From Moringa oleifera (taxonomy: Eukaryota; Streptophyta; Magnoliopsida; Brassicales; Moringaceae), in assembly GCA_021397835.1 (NCBI GenBank), contig JAJFZO010000537.1, positions 1,364,001-1,428,000 on the forward strand: 64,000 nt of DNA, read 5' to 3'. A program made the translations under genes and the position numbers. How positions within the stretch are numbered: position 1 is the first letter of the stretch; the number at the start of each line of letters is the position of its first letter. The notes below the pieces were generated by a model. The model did no database searches and was not told the origin of the DNA. It saw only the letters and a program-made list of their open reading frames with translations. This document shows positions 1 to 13,079 of this stretch, piece after piece.

Positions 1-2015
1 TTTTTTTTTTTTTCTGCAGGTAGTTGCTAGCGTCTTAAGTAGTTATTGTTATGTTTAGACTCATCAAGTCAAAGTTTGATAAGTCGTGTACCATATGTCA
101 TAAAGTACTAACTAATACTCGTAACATATGGTAGGTCAAATTTCACGTAATTATAGACACCCAATTTTTACCCCTGAAGCTTGTGTTTAAAAGTTTAAGT
201 GTTTGAAATAAGTTTTAAGCTCGAGATCAAGATTTAGGTTAAATTTGGGCTCAAGCTGAAAATTGTGATCGAGTCTAAGATCGAGCTTAATATCAATAGC
301 TTTTGTTTTAGGTTGGATTTGTTCAAGATTCAAACTTATGTTACAAACCAACTTTAGCTATTTTATATGGGTTCAAGGTGCGATCATGTTGTAAGAACAA
401 ACTACTAGATTGGGATCATGATTACTAAACTACTTTTGCTAAGATGGAGATAGTTGTTGACATTGAGATCAGGATTATGATCTGGATTAAGCCTTGAAGT
501 TTTAGATCAAGATTGAGTAAAAAATTTGAAATTATATTAAATTCATAAGTAGAATTGTATTGATTAATGAAGAGGCCAAGTTGAATTGAGAACAAAGTTT
601 ACTATAAGTTGATTTAAAGATATCTAGATCAACTAGTGAGTTTAGATCGAGCTAGCTGAATATTTGGCACTAGTAAAAACTTTTATTCATTACAAATATG
701 AAAGGAATATATTCAAAGTCAAAAACAAATACAAATGCATCAAAGAGTTATGGTCGTTGCATCTGTTGTAACTTTTAGAAAGGTTGTTGCTTGATTTGAG
801 CTTAGTGCTATGGAATTAGACTTGTTTGGAACATTAACTTCAAGAGCAACATCAATCAAGGTGACTTCAAATGGATAGCCAAGTTGTTTTATGAAGTGGC
901 ACAATGAGTTACTACTTCTTTCAAGGACCCTAGATTGAGTTTAAGATAAAGTTTCTTAACTTCGTCTAATATGGTCGATCTGAAAGCAAGTAGCAATTCA
1001 ATGGCTACTTGTGTCACCTTAAATCAAATTTAGTACTTTCCTTGTACTCCTCAGTGCTGTTCACCCAAGCCTCAACGATCGACTCCTTAGGTTGAATGGG
1101 GTCTTCAGTGGTCTGGCAAAAATTTTTCGCTTAATCTTAAATCGAGCTTTAACCAGCCTCGTATAAGTCTTTACAATAACTGATCCTTCTAGGCAACCAG
1201 AGTCTCTAACTGCTCAATGTAAGTGGCTAGAGCTCTAACCATTTCTATAGCATTAATGGTTGATTTATTAGTAATTTTTACATTTTTTTAATTTATTCAA
1301 TTAGGGCTTGGCTTACAAGCTTATATCATTCAATGAGTAAGGCCACTTCATCATTCAACTATAAAAGATAAAAGACTGATGCTAGATTGGTTGAAAATGA
1401 AAAGTTCATTAGGTGTTTTAAAAAGAATAACATAAGAATAAAGGAGAAATCCTCTTACCTACCCGATGTGATAAGAAACCTAGCTTGTTAGGCAGTGGTT
1501 TGTAGCCTTGTAATTCTTTCTCAATTTCCTAAAGGCATGCCTTTCTGCATCCTCTCATAAAACATTATTAGGTTATGGCTGGTGTCCTTACGTTTGCTCT
1601 AATTAGGGTAGTATAGATCGGTAGCATTGCATATAAGAAGATAAAGGAGTGGAATGCCCAAGACATCAATGGTGGCCTTGTTGATGACATCCCCAAACAA
1701 AGGTTCAATAACCACATCGGTTAAGATATCCACCTCAGCCTCGATAAAGCTCATGATTGCCTTACCTTTCTTTGAGAAGCTCTCGGGGGTGGGCTTACCT
1801 TCTTTTTTTTTTTTCTTCTTCTTCTTTAGCTGGGATTGAAATCAGCTGCCCGATCTTTAAATTTGGACTCCTTAATCCTGATTTACTAATTAGAGTGGGA
1901 AGAGTAATGGTTGTTAGAGGTTGCAACCTTCAACCAGATGATTAGACGAGATCACAAACCATTTGGAGTTTTCGGTTAAGAGCCATTTTAATGTCTGCAC
2001 ATTGAGAATTAAAAG
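1..2015. other. Unassigned AT-rich DNA
   Basis: Begins with a run of 13 T. Short open stretches near 1654-1945 are low-complexity (poly-Phe from a T-rich tract) and do not resemble a protein. No gene or clear repeat seen. Confidence 0.4.
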
Positions 2016-2560
2016 TTATATTAGCATAAATGATAAAAAGATAAGAAAAGTAAAGTAACTTAATGGCAGAAATGAGATCAAAAACACGTTATCAAAAATT
2101 ATCTCCTCATTGATTGGATCGAGAGATAAAGGTTCAATGTGGGTAAGTTGTGAGAACAATAATGGATTTAAGGCAGGTTCAAGAGATAGAGTTTGAGAGT
2201 TATCTACAGGTTGTTTTGATGTCTGATTCAAATTGGTAATAGCATTATCTAAGAAGTTTGTTTTTACATAATGAACTATTGACAACTTTGCCAGTGCAAG
2301 GAAAAATTTAATGTTATGAATGCCAGCATTATCTAACATCTTAAGATAGAAGACTTTAGATCGGACATTGAATTTTTTCTTAGAAACATAAGTAGTGTTT
2401 TGGAGCTTTCAATGATGTGAAATCAAGAAATAACTCGTCGTAAGTGACCCAAAAGTACTTCATCTTTTTACCTTTTTTCGACGATGGTAAGCCATGTTGA
2501 ATAAGGTCGGTAACTTAGCCATGAAGTACTAGAAGATGAAAGAAGAGTTCTAGTGCCACT
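2016..2560 (-). pseudogene. Unrecognised minus-strand ORF relic
   Basis: An open stretch of 107 codons (2339-2016, minus) begins MLDNAGIHNIKFFLALAKLS. Upstream in shifted frames one reads LPSSKKGKKMKYFWVTYDEL and FLDFTSLKAPKHY. The wording loosely resembles the N-terminal part of plant retrotransposon polyproteins, but I cannot name a family. A stop and frameshift separate the parts. Probably a transposon fragment. Confidence 0.3.
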
Positions 2561-3302
2561 ATGATTTCTAATGAGTTTAACGAATTTGGAAAAGAACTTG
2601 GAAAAAATAGTTTGAACACTTAAGTCTACGCACATCGATAAAAACTGAAGATGAATCTCTACATATTTGGAATAAGATGGGAAGGAGACAATCTATATCT
2701 ACGGTACAATATTGCAGAAAAAATATGAAGTGGTAGCCTAAGGTCACCACAAAATTATTCTTCAAAGACATAGATATAATCGGGTTTGCTAAACCACAAT
2801 CTCTTACTATTGGAACAAAAAATTAAATTAACATAATTAAGGATGTTATACTAGGTTCTAATGATGTCTAGAGACTTAAGAGTGAAAGAAGAGACCATTT
2901 ATGGTTTCCTTGATTGCAGGAAGTTAAAAAGATGAGAATGTTACTCAAAAGAGTTGGAGAAGTCATTGACAAATAGTTCTCAAAGTTGCAGAAAGAGTAA
3001 TTACAAAGGAAGCAAGTAGTAGAAGATAATAAAGTGGCAATAAAGAGAAAGATGAAAAGTAAAAATGAAGGTAGGCTATTGAAAGACGTAAAGGCTACAG
3101 CGCAAGATTCAAAACGACATCACGATTATTGTCCCAACCGTTTGTTAACATGTGAGGGATAACATTTATAAAAAACTATTGAAACTACACCTCCTGATCC
3201 CTAATTAGAAAAATGGATGGGAAAGTGTTAAAGTAAAATATATTTCAAGATTCCCTATGATAATCAATACTAATCTCACACCAATCTTTTAAAATTTTAG
3301 TA

Positions 3303-3430
3303 GAACATGATTGATGATGATCTCACATCAAAGTGAAAACATTTAACTAATGTGTTGATGATGACCTCACATCGGGATTCAGAGACCATGAACATGATTG
3401 ATGATGATCTCACATTGGAATTCAAGAACT
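3303..3430. repeat. Degenerate short tandem repeat
   Basis: AACATGATTGATGATGATCT with CACAT following occurs near 3304 and again near 3390. A related unit, GTTGATGATGACCTCACATC, lies between them near 3354. Unit spacing is roughly 40 bp. Confidence 0.65.
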
Positions 3431-4071
3431 TAGTTATTGCCAATGGAACACAAAGATTCAAGAAACTTACATATAGTTTTTGGTGACGTGTGCACTAAGG
3501 CACATTTTATTCAACATTGATTAAATACCTCATAGTTGCTTTTGTCAATAACAGATTTTTGAAATTTTTAGCAGGGTTTTCCCAAATTCTTCTAAGTAAA
3601 TAAACTCATTTTTGGTGGGAAAATGACCCCTACATTCATTGAAGAAATTCCATTATTGTGTCCATTCTCTCTCTAAGTTTAGAATAGCTCTCAAAATTCT
3701 TACTTTTCATTCTTCATATTTCTCGAAATTTTTAAGAGAAGGATCATCAATTCTATAGCACTGTTATTAGAAGAACAGCACATAAATAGCATTGAAAGTA
3801 CAATTCTTTTGTTTCTTATATTAAGTATTTATGGAATGAATGAAAGCAATGTTTTATTTATATTTCTTTGTTGCATACTATTTATTTTGTTCAATATTAA
3901 GAATTCAATGATACATTCCATGATTTAATATAATCATTTCATAAAAAGGATTTTAATGAAATTCATATTTTAAATCTCAAATTTAAAATATATTTGTTTT
4001 CTAAATCCAAAAACTAGTATCGATTCGATTATAAGATTTTTTGATAAAGTCGCATGATAAATTTTTTTGAG

Positions 4072-4197
4072 ATTTGTTATATTTTGATAAAGTCATATAA
4101 GAATTTTTCCCAAATTTTGAGATCGAGTGAAGGCATTTGTTATATTTTGATAAAGTCATATAAGAATTTTTCCCAAATTTTGAGATCGAGTGAAGGC
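4072..4197. repeat. 63-bp perfect tandem duplication
   Basis: 4072-4134 and 4135-4197 read identically (ATTTGTTATATTTTGATAAA through GAGATCGAGTGAAGGC). A weaker partial copy precedes them at about 4035-4071. No gene overlaps. Confidence 0.95.
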
Positions 4198-5169
4198 CAT
4201 TCTCACCTTATTTATACATAGTATATTATATTTATTATTTATATTATGAGAAGATATCAAATTAAAATGATTCAAGATGCAAGATAATTCTGGTTAAATG
4301 GCACTAATTCTTGAGCATTTACAGAGGCGTTAATCCTTTCCCATATATAATTGACTCTTGATCTCAAATCCTCTAAATGAAGTAGACAAATGTATTTTCA
4401 AATGGAGTTCTTTTATAAAAATTAAAATTAGTAGTCAACCATACCATAAAAAAGATTGGCGGCTTTTTATTTTTTTATTCAAAAATTAAGCCAGCAAAGA
4501 TATTAAAATCAATTTTTTTCACATCAAGCTTTCTTCGAAAAGTTCTATTATAAGAGTTGATAACTCTATTGGGGAATTGGTTAACAGAGTTGAGCTAAAT
4601 TTAAGTATAACTGATCTCGTCTTTTCAAATCTAATTTGACGTTGATCTAGATCATATTATTTATATATGGTGGATCTTAGATTGATAATAAATGTTATTA
4701 TGTGTTTTTTTTTTATTTCTAAGTAAAAACTTTGCATACCACACTCATGCATATGCATAAAGCTCTATACCTGAGCTCAACCCTTGAGTTAGATGTCCTA
4801 TTTTAATAGGATGAAAGACATATGTATTCGAAATATCACTTCAAATCTGTATATGTTGTGCACCTTATCCCGCTCAAGTGTTGCTTTATGAATCTCATTA
4901 TTTTTGAGATTTTTTTTAGCACCTGCCTAAGTAGTGCAATGACTAGAGGTTTAGAAGATTTAGGGACCTTTAGAGCCTATAAAACCTAACAAGCATGATT
5001 TTTAGTCTAGCTCTGCATATAGATGAAGTCCTATGTCAGTAATATAGGTGACATTTGTTACTAATTTTATTTTCTTTGCATACATTCCATGGCATCAAGA
5101 AATTAAAGATCTAGATTATCAGAAAGTAAAATAGAAATTTTACTTTAGATTTTTTTAGAACCAAAATGA

Positions 5170-5950
5170 ACATCTAACAAGGTCAGTTTAGTTTGACGTT
5201 TTGTAAGGAAGTAGAGAACACTCAAACCAAGTATAGAGATTATTTGATGTGTCCTTCACTTTATGGTTTTCCTATTGAGAATAAGTTTGATACTAAAAGG
5301 AAATGACCTGAATGAATTAGGTGCTATCTAGAATCAGGTTGATCAACTTAAGGAAAAAAAGCTCAAGAAAATTCATAAACATATTGTTGAATATATTTCT
5401 TTCAAGATCGATAAGTTGTTAATAAGAGCTGCAGTACATTTTTAAGATCCAACCTATAAAGTTTTTAAGTTCAAAGAAGCTAACCTCTTACTTACAATTG
5501 AAGAATATGCATATTTGTTAGAGATTAGGTCATCTAAATTTTTCAAGGTCTATTTTAATAAAAATATTGGAATTCAAAATATAAAGAGATTTGTGAGAGA
5601 GTTAAAGATTTCGATAGAGGATTTGATGAAAGAGATTAGAAGGAAAAGACAACAAGATTGTTTAAGAAAAGATTTTCTAATTCACTTGTTGCAAGAACAA
5701 TTGATAGGTCAACCAGAATGATCATATCAACTCTTATTATATATGGCTTGGTGGTCTTCCTAAAGATGATTGGATCTGATTATATTGGAATTCATGGAGA
5801 TGATTATGCATGGAGTGAACCCAATCCCATTTATGCTCCCTAAAACTTTTAGTTCTTTAACTCATTGTAAAATCTCAAGCAAAGGAAAAATCATGCAAGT
5901 GACTTTTCTATATATTTGGCTGTCAGACATGAGATGGTGATAAAAGACAA
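5170..5950 (+). pseudogene. DUF7745-like ORF upstream of gag (broken)
   Basis: Across frames one reads a pattern close to FWDPxYRxFxFxxxDLxxTIEEY: here HF-stop-DPTYKVFKF, then LLLTIEEYAYLLEIRSSKFF (5433-5560). This is followed by LIIYGLVVFLKMIG and GVNPIPFMLPKTF. That order is typical of the DUF7745 domain found in plant retrotransposon polyproteins. The longest open part is 68 codons (5515-5721). Confidence 0.7.
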
Positions 5951-6449
5951 TCTCTACTATAACCTAATGTGAAATTTTTGTAAATTTGACAAGTTTAAGA
6001 TAGAAACGTTATCTAAATGGTTTCTGATTTTGCAAACATTAAAAGAAACAAATGTCAAACAGATTATACCTTGCTTGTTTTATGAAAAAGTTCTTTACCA
6101 ATGTGCGAATTGTTTTATTATTGTACTATTAAGTTTATAAGGATACTCAAGATATGCGTTGTTAATGATTTTTCAGTAATGAGGATCAAATAGTTCGTCA
6201 TGTTACTCATGATCTAATAAACAATACTAGCTACACTAGTATAATGAACAAAGCGCAAAAATGGATGCTATAATGGAATCATACTTATTATATGAAGCAA
6301 CAGAAATTCACCATAGGAGTTTGTTTAGGGTACCATAAATGAGGATTGGTTAGAGATTCACATCTCTCTACTTGGTTGATTTAGTATTAAATTTGCTTTG
6401 ATCTTGATCTCGATGTGAAGATCAACCTTTAGAAAGCAATAAAATCAAG

Positions 6450-6860
6450 AGATTAAAGAGTTAATAGTGAAAAAAAAAACTAGGTTAGAAAAAGAGATCT
6501 GGATGTTGAGGTATGAAGCCAAAATTCAAGTTCAAATAATTGGCCAATTGAAGTTAAAACAAGATCAAGCCAAAGAAGATGTAGATCTTTGAAAAGAAAA
6601 ACCGAAGATATGATATCAGATAACATGATGGAAAAAAAGATAGAAAGTTAGAAAGCTTGCACATCAAATGTTTTCTTTGATGAATCAATTGAACAATCCC
6701 AGATCGGGTGAAAGCAAAGAACTAAGAAACAAAGGAAGGAGTTCAACGAGCTGCTGAATTATCTAAGGAAAGAGAATGAAGAATTGAAGGAGAAAATGGA
6801 TTGGAATAAAGAAAACCTTATGGAAGAGCTTAGTAACAAAGAAGTAAGATGTAAGCTATA
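6450..6860 (+). pseudogene. Coiled-coil spacer of the retrotransposon (broken)
   Basis: Charged, heptad-like sequence such as LEKEIWMLRYEAKIQVQ and NYLRKENEELKEKMDWNKEN, interrupted by stops. It lies between the DUF7745-like part and gag, where related plant elements carry a coiled coil. No other function is suggested. Confidence 0.5.
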
Positions 6861-7449
6861 ATCAACCAAATAATGCATATCCTGGATCAAGAAACAATTT
6901 TAAAAAATAAGTTAAATTTAGTAATTAATTGATCCAAGGCATAAGATTGAGAAAGTTATATAAGACATGGATCAGCAAAAATCCAAAGCTCAAAAAATTT
7001 GTACGTTGTGGTGTTATGACAAACAAAGCCACATTTCCCAAATTAAGAATTATAAGGATGATCTCAGATCAGTCCTAACCCAAATAGAGCAAAACAGTTG
7101 ATGCTGCAATTCTCATCAAAACAAAATCGCACATGTTTAGGGTCAATTTCAAATTATAAGATTGCTCAAAAGAAGAAATGTAAAATTTTATAAATAAAAT
7201 TTTAGAAATATATCAATAGGCATCAGATATATTTATTTATGGTTTAATTTTAAAATATTGATAAAATCCCATAAAAATCATAATAAAATTTTTAATTTTT
7301 TAATTTTATAATGATCTAAAGATTTAACTTTTCTTTTGTTAATTTTTGCATTTTTATGCATACATTTTTACTTTAAATATAAAAATTTAAATTAAATCAT
7401 TAAAGAAAAAAGCAAGGCCAAGCATTATCCAATCACTAAGAAATATAAC

Positions 7450-8900
7450 CTCAAATCTTGGACTCTAATGAAGAAGAAATGGAAAATCAAATGGTTAGGT
7501 TTGAAAGAGTCAAGCAAGCTCAAGCCGATATTGAAGCTACCTAAGGAGCATTAAACAAAAGAATAATAAGAAATCATCAAGAACTGCAAAGTGCAATGCA
7601 AGCACAATTTCAAAAAATGATGACATCGATCGATGCACTATTGAAATAAAAAAGTCATGTAACAATATAAGCTCTTGATAAAGTTTCTTTTTTAGAAACT
7701 TTTGTAGCTAGACTTGTAAGCTCTGTGTTAGTTAAGATGTCATTAACCAAGAGAGATGAAAAGTTGAAAAACCGATTCAAATTCTAAATATGGAATGTCA
7801 AATTTGAATTTCAAAAAATGGAGACCACAAATGTTGTTAATCAAGAACTTCTTACAAAAGTAGAATATTTCACAGGGCATATGAAGGCTTTTAACCAAGA
7901 AAGAGAGGCAACTGACAATGATATAATAGAACTCAGTTTAGTATTGGCTCTTGTGGTACCACTGAAATTCAAGACACCCAAATTTCATAAATAGGACAAG
8001 ACAAGGTGCCCTCGTACCCATTTGAATAGGTATTTTCATAAAATGCACGGATACGAAACAAATCAAAATCTACTAATCTATTTCTCTTAGGATAGCTTGA
8101 AAGAGGAAGTGTTAGAGTGGTACATAAATTTAGAACCTTCTAACATTTAATCTTAAGGAGACTTAGCAAATGCTTTCCTAATCCGTTATCAACACATGGA
8201 ATGATTAAGACCTAATAGAGTCATACTCTGGAATATGTTCAAGACAAATAATGAACCTTTCAAAAAATATTCAACCTGATGGTGCGAGATGGCCCTAGAG
8301 TTCAGCTAGCACTTACCAAAGGCGAGTTTTCACAAACTTTGTTATAAAATTTACATCCACCATTTTACTCTCACACTCTATGGCTAGAGAAGAGTTCACC
8401 AAGATTGTACAGACTAATAAATTCATAAAGAATGCTCTTTGAATAAGATGCCTCGATGATCCCATAATGAGAAGAGCCTTGGTAGCAAAAAAGAAAGAAG
8501 ATGAAGCAAATTTTATTGCATAAACTACTTTCAACAAACAAACCAACATAATACCTATCCTACACAAGAGTTTCTCAGACTTTTAATCTGAGCAAACAAG
8601 AGATATCACAACTAGCAGCCACCAAACCTCTTTAAAATAATAATAACAATGATAAGCAAAGGTAAAAGAAATAGAAGGCCTTAACATGTCCAATCCCAAT
8701 GAGGTATTCAGATTTATACCCTCAGCTTTTAAAGCAAAAATTAGTGGCATCGGTATATGTCAAACCATTACAAGCTCCTTATCCACCACGATTTGTCCTA
8801 ATAATAAGTTGTGTATCATTTTGGCATGGTGGGACATGATATAGAAAATTACCCAGCTTTCAAATATAAATACCAAACTTTAGTGAACATAAGCCTACTA
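7450..8900 (+). pseudogene. Retrotransposon gag (broken)
   Basis: Retrotrans_gag-type sequence. VPLKFKTPKFHK is followed across stops by CPRTHLNRYFHKMHGY, then SLKEEVLEWYINLEPSNI, DLANAFLIRYQHME and NEPFKKYS. This matches the capsid order of Ty3/gypsy gag (PxKFxxPxF, then L..A..WY..L, then DLxxAFLxQY). Near 8810-8870 a CxxFWHGGHDIENYPAFK-like reading resembles the zinc-knuckle-like end of such gag proteins. Confidence 0.8.
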
Positions 8901-9149
8901 AGTTTCCAACAAGAAAATTGACCCAACGTCGTTAATAACCCTTTGCCTGCTCATGATCAGCACTAGGTTGATATGATTGAATGGTGTAAAGAGGTAATGG
9001 AAATTGAAGAAGTCAAACCTTTTGTGGCAAAATTTAAAGCCCAACCTATAATTACAAAGGATTTGCTTACAAGAAAATAAGAAGAGAAACCTTAAGCTTT
9101 TATGGTTAAGATCCTAAAGCCATTTCCTTACAAAAGCCCTCACAAAGTC

Positions 9150-10010
9150 CCATGACAATACCAACAGAAGTAAATAAAGAGGAAATTGCCAATATAACTG
9201 AAATAAGCCACATGATGAGAAGTGGTCAACGCTATGGTCCAATTAGGGCCATGGAGAAGGTTAAAGAAGTTAATGATAAGGAAGTGACTGAGAAGAAAAG
9301 ACAAGGAAAAGAAGTTAAAAAAGAAGAAGAAATCATCCTTGTTATTGAGAAAGAAGTTGTAGAATTTCTAAAGTTAATTAAACTTAGTGACTACAGCATT
9401 ATAGATCAATTACAAAAAACACTAGCAAAAATATCAATGCTATCACTCATTTTTAGTTCAAAGCATCACAAAAAGGTCTTGATGAAAACTCTTAAAAATA
9501 CATATGTGCGACATCAGATCTCTATCGATAAATTAGAAAGCATTAGTAACCACATCATACCTCACAATTTTATAACTTTATTAGCCATAATTACCACTCA
9601 AGGGATGAGGATCGACTAGAGCCTTGTACATCAATGCAAATTGCAATAGGGATATAATTTCTCAAGTTTCAATTGATAACTACTCATCTTGAATGTGATG
9701 ATAAGATGCACTCGGAATAGGCTTCCCATGGACCTCATTCTTATAAGATATAGTCCGACCATTGTTAAAGTATTTGATGGTGGAAAAATGGAAGTGTAAG
9801 GCTCCATAAATTTGGATATGAAAATTGGCCCTAGCAGATACGACATCGAATTCTAGGTCATGAATATAAGGCCTTCATTCAATATTCTATTAGGATTACC
9901 ATGGATTCACTTTGTAACAGCTATTCCTTCAACCTGGCACTAGAAGGTTAAACTCATCGTAGGTTATAAATTGGTGTCAATTAACAAGGAGGAATTTGTT
10001 AATGCATCTA
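9150..10010 (+). pseudogene. gag-pol linker and aspartic protease (broken)
   Basis: An open stretch of 155 codons (9152-9619) contains MMRSGQRYGP, EVVEFLKLIKLSDYSIIDQL and LAKISMLSLIF. This is the conserved linker before the protease in plant Tat-type elements. After its stop, SLxVMP-like remains, then VKVFDGGKMEV, IGPSRYDIEF and NILLGLPWIH mark the protease fold. The active-site DNGSS segment is not readable. Confidence 0.8.
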
Positions 10011-10825
10011 TATCAACAAAATTTTCATACATTGAAGCTCTAAAAATTGAAAAAAATGCATTTTAATTCTTCTAGTTTGTCGATGTGGTAGAAGATATGA
10101 GGGAACCCTGCATATTTGAAAATTTAATGCTTTAAGCTAGGAAAACTCCTGGAAAAAAGGATGAACCAAGGAAAGGCTTTGAAGTAAACCTCCAAGGAAG
10201 GCTTGAAATCATCATAGTTGCTAGAAAATAAGGATGGATAGGGCTTACGTTATCAACCAACAGTGGAAAACAAGAAGAAGATAGAAAAAGAAAAGAGGGT
10301 TCACTATAAACGACTCAATAATAGCCAACTTATTAATTACCATAAGACTTTGAGATGGAATTTCAGGGAGATAGAATTATACATGCATCATGAACCGATG
10401 AAGCAGTTAAATTTTGTTGAAAATGTTTGAAATAGGAAAAATAGTTAAAAAAATAGCAAATATCTTGTATAAGCCTAAAGATTAGCTGTAAACAATTTAG
10501 GAATGTTTCTTTCTAGGTAAAGAAACAAGAAATATATTTCCTTTTGACTTTTTCCTTGAATCAATAATAATTACTCTTTTGTCCATAGTCTTGTCTCTTC
10601 TTTTGATTTAAATTACCAATAAATATATTATATTCTCGTGACTGAGAGAATCTGACAATGAATACCTGAATATCTGAGACTAATAATCTAAAATTGGAAG
10701 AATAGGACTTCTAAGGGAATTTTGATACTACGGAATATGATGAAAATAATAAACCTTCACCAAAAATAAAAAGATAGATTATCCAAGACGAAAAACAAAT
10801 CTTACCTCATAAAGAAGAAACTAAA

Positions 10826-11640
10826 ATGGTGAATTTAGACACCAAAGAAGAGAAACAAAAGGTCAAGATTGGAACTTTAATTATTTCCATGATAATAGAA
10901 CCCTTGATTAGGTTATTAAAAGAATACACTGATGTCTTTGCTTGGTCATACAAAGATATGCCAAGGTTAAACAAAACCATTGTTAAGCATAAATTGCTTC
11001 TAAAACCAGATTGCCTGCTCATTCAACAAAAATTAAGAAGGATGAAATTAGAATCTTTGTTGAAAATAAAAGAGGAAGTTCAAAAATTATTAGATGTGGG
11101 ATTTAACATTATGGAAACATACCTTCAATGGGTGGCCAACATTGTACCAATTTCTAAAAAAGCCAAGCACACGTGTATGGATTATAAAGATTTGAATAGG
11201 ACCAGTCCTAAGGACAATTTTTTTCTACCCCATGTTAACACATTGGTGGATCATATAACCAAATTTTCACTATTTGAATTTATGGATGGATATTCTCGGT
11301 ATAAACAAATCTATATGGTTGTAAAAGATATGGAAAAAAAAACTTTCACTTAATGTAAAGAATGTTTAATTACAAAGTAATGCCTTTTGGACTGAAGAAT
11401 GCTAGGGTAACTTATCAAAGAGCCATGGTCACTCTGGTCCATGATATGATTCATAAATCCATTGAAGTCTACGTAAATGATATGATAGCAAAATCCAAAA
11501 AAGATGAAGACCACGTTAAAGATATAAGAAAGCTCTTTGAGAGATTAAGACAATATCAACTCAAATTGAGTCCTAATAAAATTATCTTTGGTGTAAAATT
11601 TGGAAAATTATTTGGATTCATTCAAGGTGGATCCAAGTAA
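10826..11640 (+). pseudogene. Ty3/gypsy reverse transcriptase (two fragments)
   Basis: Two open pieces (10826-11353 and 11362-11640) separated by a stop and a frame slip. The first has DVFAWSYKDMP, then MDYKDLNRTSPKDNFFLPH and FEFMDGYSRYKQIYM. The second has VMPFGLKNARVTYQRAM and EVYVNDMIAKSK, then LRQYQLKLSPNKIIFGV. The YVDD-type catalytic box reads YVND, so one catalytic Asp is lost; the DGYS box is kept. Confidence 0.93.
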
Positions 11641-11929
11641 AGTGGAGGCATTATAAAATTTACCTCTTCCAAAAATAAGCAAGGAAGTTTGGGAATTCTT
11701 GGGGAGGTTAAATATGCCTGTAGATTTATCTCATAATTGACCAACATTTATGATCTTCTTTTTCAGTTATTTCGAAAGCACAACCTACAATAGCGAAATG
11801 ATGAATGTCAAATCCCATTTGACAAAGTGAAGGAGTATTTATCAAATCTGCCACTGTTAATGCCTCCGAGGCCAAAAAAGCCTTTAATTCTATATTTGAT
11901 AGTGCATGAACGATCACTACCATGCGTAC

Positions 11930-12760
11930 TACCTTAATTGGTTGACATAGGCAAAAAAAATGTAGGCTATATATTACTTAAGCAAAAAATTTAGTGATTA
12001 TGCAACAATTATTCATCAATAGAAAAGCTTTGTTATGCATTAGATTGGGCTACTCATCAATTACTCTAATACTTATGTATTCATACTACATGAGTTATTG
12101 TAAAACTTAACCCAATTAAATATTCATTCAAAAAAATTTCTTAATCATGAAGACTAACAAGATGACAAGTATTATTGTCAAAATATAAGTTAGTATATGT
12201 ATCCCAAAAAGCAGTTAAAGGAAGTGCAATAATAGATTTCTTGATAGATAAGGCTATTGAAGATTATCAGCCTATACAATTTGATTTTCCAAATGAAGAT
12301 CTCATTGCTCATGTTAAAAAGAAAATAAATGAACTGCAAGAATGCTAGGTGTATTTCGATGGGGCTTTGAATGCCATGGGTCATGGAATTAGGCCTATCT
12401 TAGTTTTTGCTAACAAATAATATTGTCTTTTTATAGCTAGATTGGTCATTGATGCTACTGATAATATGACTACGAATAAGGTATACATATTGGGATTAAC
12501 TATCACTATCTATAAAGAAATAACCAAGTTAAAAATATATGGGGATTTTACTCTTGCAGTTTATTAATTAAAAGATAAATAGATAAGTTGACATCCTATT
12601 TTGATGAAATATTATGAGCTTATAAAAGACATACACGAGAATTTTGAAGAAGTTTCCTTCCATTACCTTCCCAGAGAGGATAATCAAATCATGGATGCAT
12701 TGGCCACTCTTGTGATAATGTTCCAAATGAACAGTCTAGAAGATGAGTATTAAAGAATCT
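11930..12760 (+). pseudogene. RNase H followed by a second (archaeal-type) RNase H, broken
   Basis: First RNase H remnants: YSSIEKLCYALDWATHQL, then VIVKLNPIKYSF and QKAVKGSAIIDFLIDKAIED. The linker YQPIQFDFPNEDL follows. The second domain reads VYFDGALNAMGHGI, then KLKIYGDFTLAVY and FEEVSFHYLPREDNQIMDAL. The YFDGAxN and YGDxxL motifs carry RNase H acidic residues. Two RNase H domains in this order are the known mark of Tat-group elements. Confidence 0.85.
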
Positions 12761-13079
12761 TCTACATATTGGTTGGCAACGAAAAAAGGAAAAATGGGCA
12801 ACTCTAGTTTTACAACATCAGACGATTCATCAAAGACCAAGTATTCCTAGAAATAGTAACAAAAAATGATAAAAAGATGTTGAGAAGGTTGTTTCCTAAT
12901 TTTATTTTAGATGGGGAATATTTTTATTAAAGAACTGTAACTACTAACTCCATTACATTGATGAAAAGAAGTGAAAAAGAAAAATCATTAGAGGGATACA
13001 CAAAGGAGTTTGTGGTTCACATGCAAAAAGTCATATGATGGCACGTCAAATAATAAGAGTAAGTTACTATTAGTTGACA

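Larger units (their letters stand above)
2561..5169. other. Unassigned AT-rich DNA left of the Ty3/gypsy relic
   Basis: Holds the tandem repeats near 3.3 and 4.1 kb and no recognisable coding sequence. It may include the 5' LTR or leader of the Ty3/gypsy relic, but I found no matching copy on the right side. Confidence 0.4.
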
